64,000 bases of DNA, taken from Parelaphostrongylus tenuis (lineage: Eukaryota; Nematoda; Chromadorea; Rhabditida; Metastrongylidae). This document shows, in pieces, positions 63,662-64,000 of this stretch; position 1 is the stretch's first letter, and each line of letters begins with the position of its first letter. The notes beneath the pieces were generated by a model. That model saw only the letters and a program-made list of their open reading frames with translations. It made no database searches and was not told the DNA's origin. A program made the position numbers and the translations under genes. The stretch lies in contig JAHQIW010000610.1 of the NCBI GenBank assembly GCA_019055375.1, positions 1-64,000 of the forward strand, written 5' to 3'.

Positions 63662-64000
63662 CATGTACATGTATATATATATATATGTAGATATTCCTGT
63701 CGCATGGAAGGTACTTTATGCGTGCATTTACTAGAACAAGACCAGCATGGTGAAAGATTTACTGACAGTCGAACAGAAGTTCCAGTAGTGCAGTGATTAG
63801 CACGCGGCCGAAAGGGTGAGGCACGGGTCTAACAACCCCCGAAGGTGGAGGCATTCCATGTCCTTCAACATCGTTGGATGGATATAAATAGATGACCTAC
63901 TTTCTTACTATCACTCCAATGTAGGCGTACAAGATCGTCGTAGTTTCCCAGCAATGATGCATCACTAGCATATTTATTCCTGTATTTTTCGTCTTCATAG
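59988..64000 (-). CDS. mogs-1: Mannosyl-oligosaccharide glucosidase (glucosidase I, GH63), C-terminal part
   Basis: Glucosidase I is a type II ER membrane enzyme that removes the outermost glucose from the N-glycan precursor. Exons, 5' to 3': 64000-63901 (cut by the window edge), 63476-63388, 63024-62886, 62316-62222, 62118-61983 and 60116-59988; 228 residues, all phases consistent. Family segments are [79 protein letters not shown] and [16 protein letters not shown], in the order of the GH63 (alpha/alpha)6 barrel. A GTAAGT at 60074 is not used as a donor: reading through gives the conserved HPFNGW. The exon at 62316 is preceded by AA instead of AG. First of three same-strand genes with SLC38A9-like and ndx-9. 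Identity is firm. Confidence 0.93.
60203..60520. mobile_element. Fold-back element with 138-bp arms
   Basis: Arms 60203-60340 and 60383-60520 are nearly perfect reverse complements (AAACTTTGAAAATGAG, CTTCTTTCCGGTCGATGGG, GCGATTGCTTGTGGC, GGTTTCGGCAG). The 42-bp loop includes CTCTGGAGAGGGCG. The right arm shows a hammerhead-like string (CTGGAGA, GGGC...TGCC, GAAA, CGTC) but with a changed core base and only a two-pair stem III, so I do not call it. Lies downstream of an MOGS coding exon, inside its last intron. Confidence 0.8.
60730..61280 (+). repeat. Dispersed repeat family H, long copy
   Basis: Parallel to 4040-4575 over the whole length, about 70-80 percent similar by eye. Located in the 1.9-kb last intron of MOGS. 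Confidence 0.7.
61640..61730 (-). repeat. tRNA-like head of a rarer SINE family
   Basis: GGGGGAATCGAACCAGAGCC, GATGCATCGCCCC and AATCACTGTGCTATTCCGCCC. The outer ends GGGCGGAATAG and the CTCCTCCCACCC side do not pair well, so a functional tRNA is unlikely. Confidence 0.45.
62317..62318 (-). other. AA in place of AG at an MOGS splice acceptor
   Basis: The exon must begin with the TTA at 62316-62314 to give DPE-LLWTPFG with the conserved family spacing; an in-frame TAA lies just upstream. The preceding minus-strand bases are TTTCAA, one change from the standard TTTCAG. No AG exists between the stop and the exon. Confidence 0.75.
62385..62485 (-). repeat. tRNA-like SINE, family S2
   Basis: GGTGGGAGCTAAACTCGCG, GGTACGTGTTAGCACTGC and CTATCGAAGATGTCAG. 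In the MOGS intron with the abnormal acceptor. Confidence 0.55.
62640..62800 (-). mobile_element. Family F element with hammerhead-like core
   Basis: Minus strand 62741-62695: stem I GGGCCA/TGGCGC, core TTGATGA (C to T), stem II AGCGG...CCACT, GATA in place of GAAA, loopless stem III ACGT/GCGT and cleavage base A. Helices are kept but the core has two changes. Sense orientation in an MOGS intron. Confidence 0.45.
63180..63310 (-). repeat. tRNA-like SINE, family S1
   Basis: CCGAAGGATTGGAAGGC, CACGCGGTCGAACC and GGGCACCTCTAATCACTGC. Between two MOGS exons. Confidence 0.6.
63630..63690. repeat. (AT)n microsatellite
   Basis: ATATATAT runs with a TACATGTACATG insert. In an MOGS intron. Confidence 0.9.
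63780..63897 (+). repeat. tRNA-like SINE, family S2
   Basis: TCCAGTAGTGCAGTGATTAG, CACGCGGCCGAAAGGG and GGTCTAACAACCCC. It ends next to the MOGS exon at 63901. Confidence 0.55.

Overview
The window looks like nematode nuclear DNA, most likely from a clade V/strongylid-type worm. The evidence is interstitial TTAGGC arrays (the nematode telomere unit), protein-coding genes split into many short exons, trans-splice-like acceptors just upstream of start codons, and two gene neighbourhoods that I recall from Caenorhabditis elegans chromosome IV. The species cannot be named from the sequence. Only about 5 kb is coding; the rest is introns and intergenic DNA filled with dispersed repeats.

Layout. 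1-7.4 kb: no recognisable gene; tRNA-like SINEs, an inverted-repeat element and a broken minisatellite. 7.5-14.2 kb (+): a complete four-exon TRAP-gamma/SSR3 gene (trap-3 family). 14.5-26.1 kb (+): a protein with two extended Tudor domains, probably ERI-5/EKL-1 family, 254 bp behind trap-3 and so probably in the same operon. 27.8-28.1 kb (+): two coding-looking terminal exons of unknown identity. 29.2-34 kb (-): the C-terminal two-thirds of a NUDT12/NDX-9-type NADH pyrophosphatase. 41.2-57.3 kb (-): a complete SLC38A9-like lysosomal amino-acid transporter with 14 coding exons. 60.0-64.0 kb (-): the C-terminal part of glucosidase I (MOGS, GH63), cut by the window edge. The minus-strand order MOGS > SLC38A9-like > NDX-9 matches the C. 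elegans genes F13H10.4, .3 and .2 as I remember them.

How the genes relate. The + pair and the - trio converge at about 28.5 kb, where AATAAA signals for the two strands lie 7 bp apart. TRAP-gamma and glucosidase I both serve ER protein import and N-glycan processing. The Tudor protein family tethers RNA-dependent RNA polymerases in endogenous small-RNA pathways. SLC38A9 senses lysosomal arginine for TORC1. NDX-9 acts on NAD(H) and related nucleotides.

Main discovery candidate. The dispersed inverted-repeat elements carry hammerhead ribozyme motifs. At least five copies keep the CUGANGA...GAAA core, a GNRA-capped stem II with compensatory changes between copies, and a bulged two-part stem I. 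Stem III is a loopless palindrome (ACAC/GUGU), so activity would favour dimers. More diverged families in the same window use the same design. One intact copy lies in the sense orientation inside an SLC38A9 intron. Other points of interest are a GC-AG intron in trap-3, a non-AG acceptor in MOGS, a frameshift beside a rescuing acceptor in the SLC38A9-like gene, telomere repeats inserted in a fold-back element, and a mariner relic hosting a ribozyme element.
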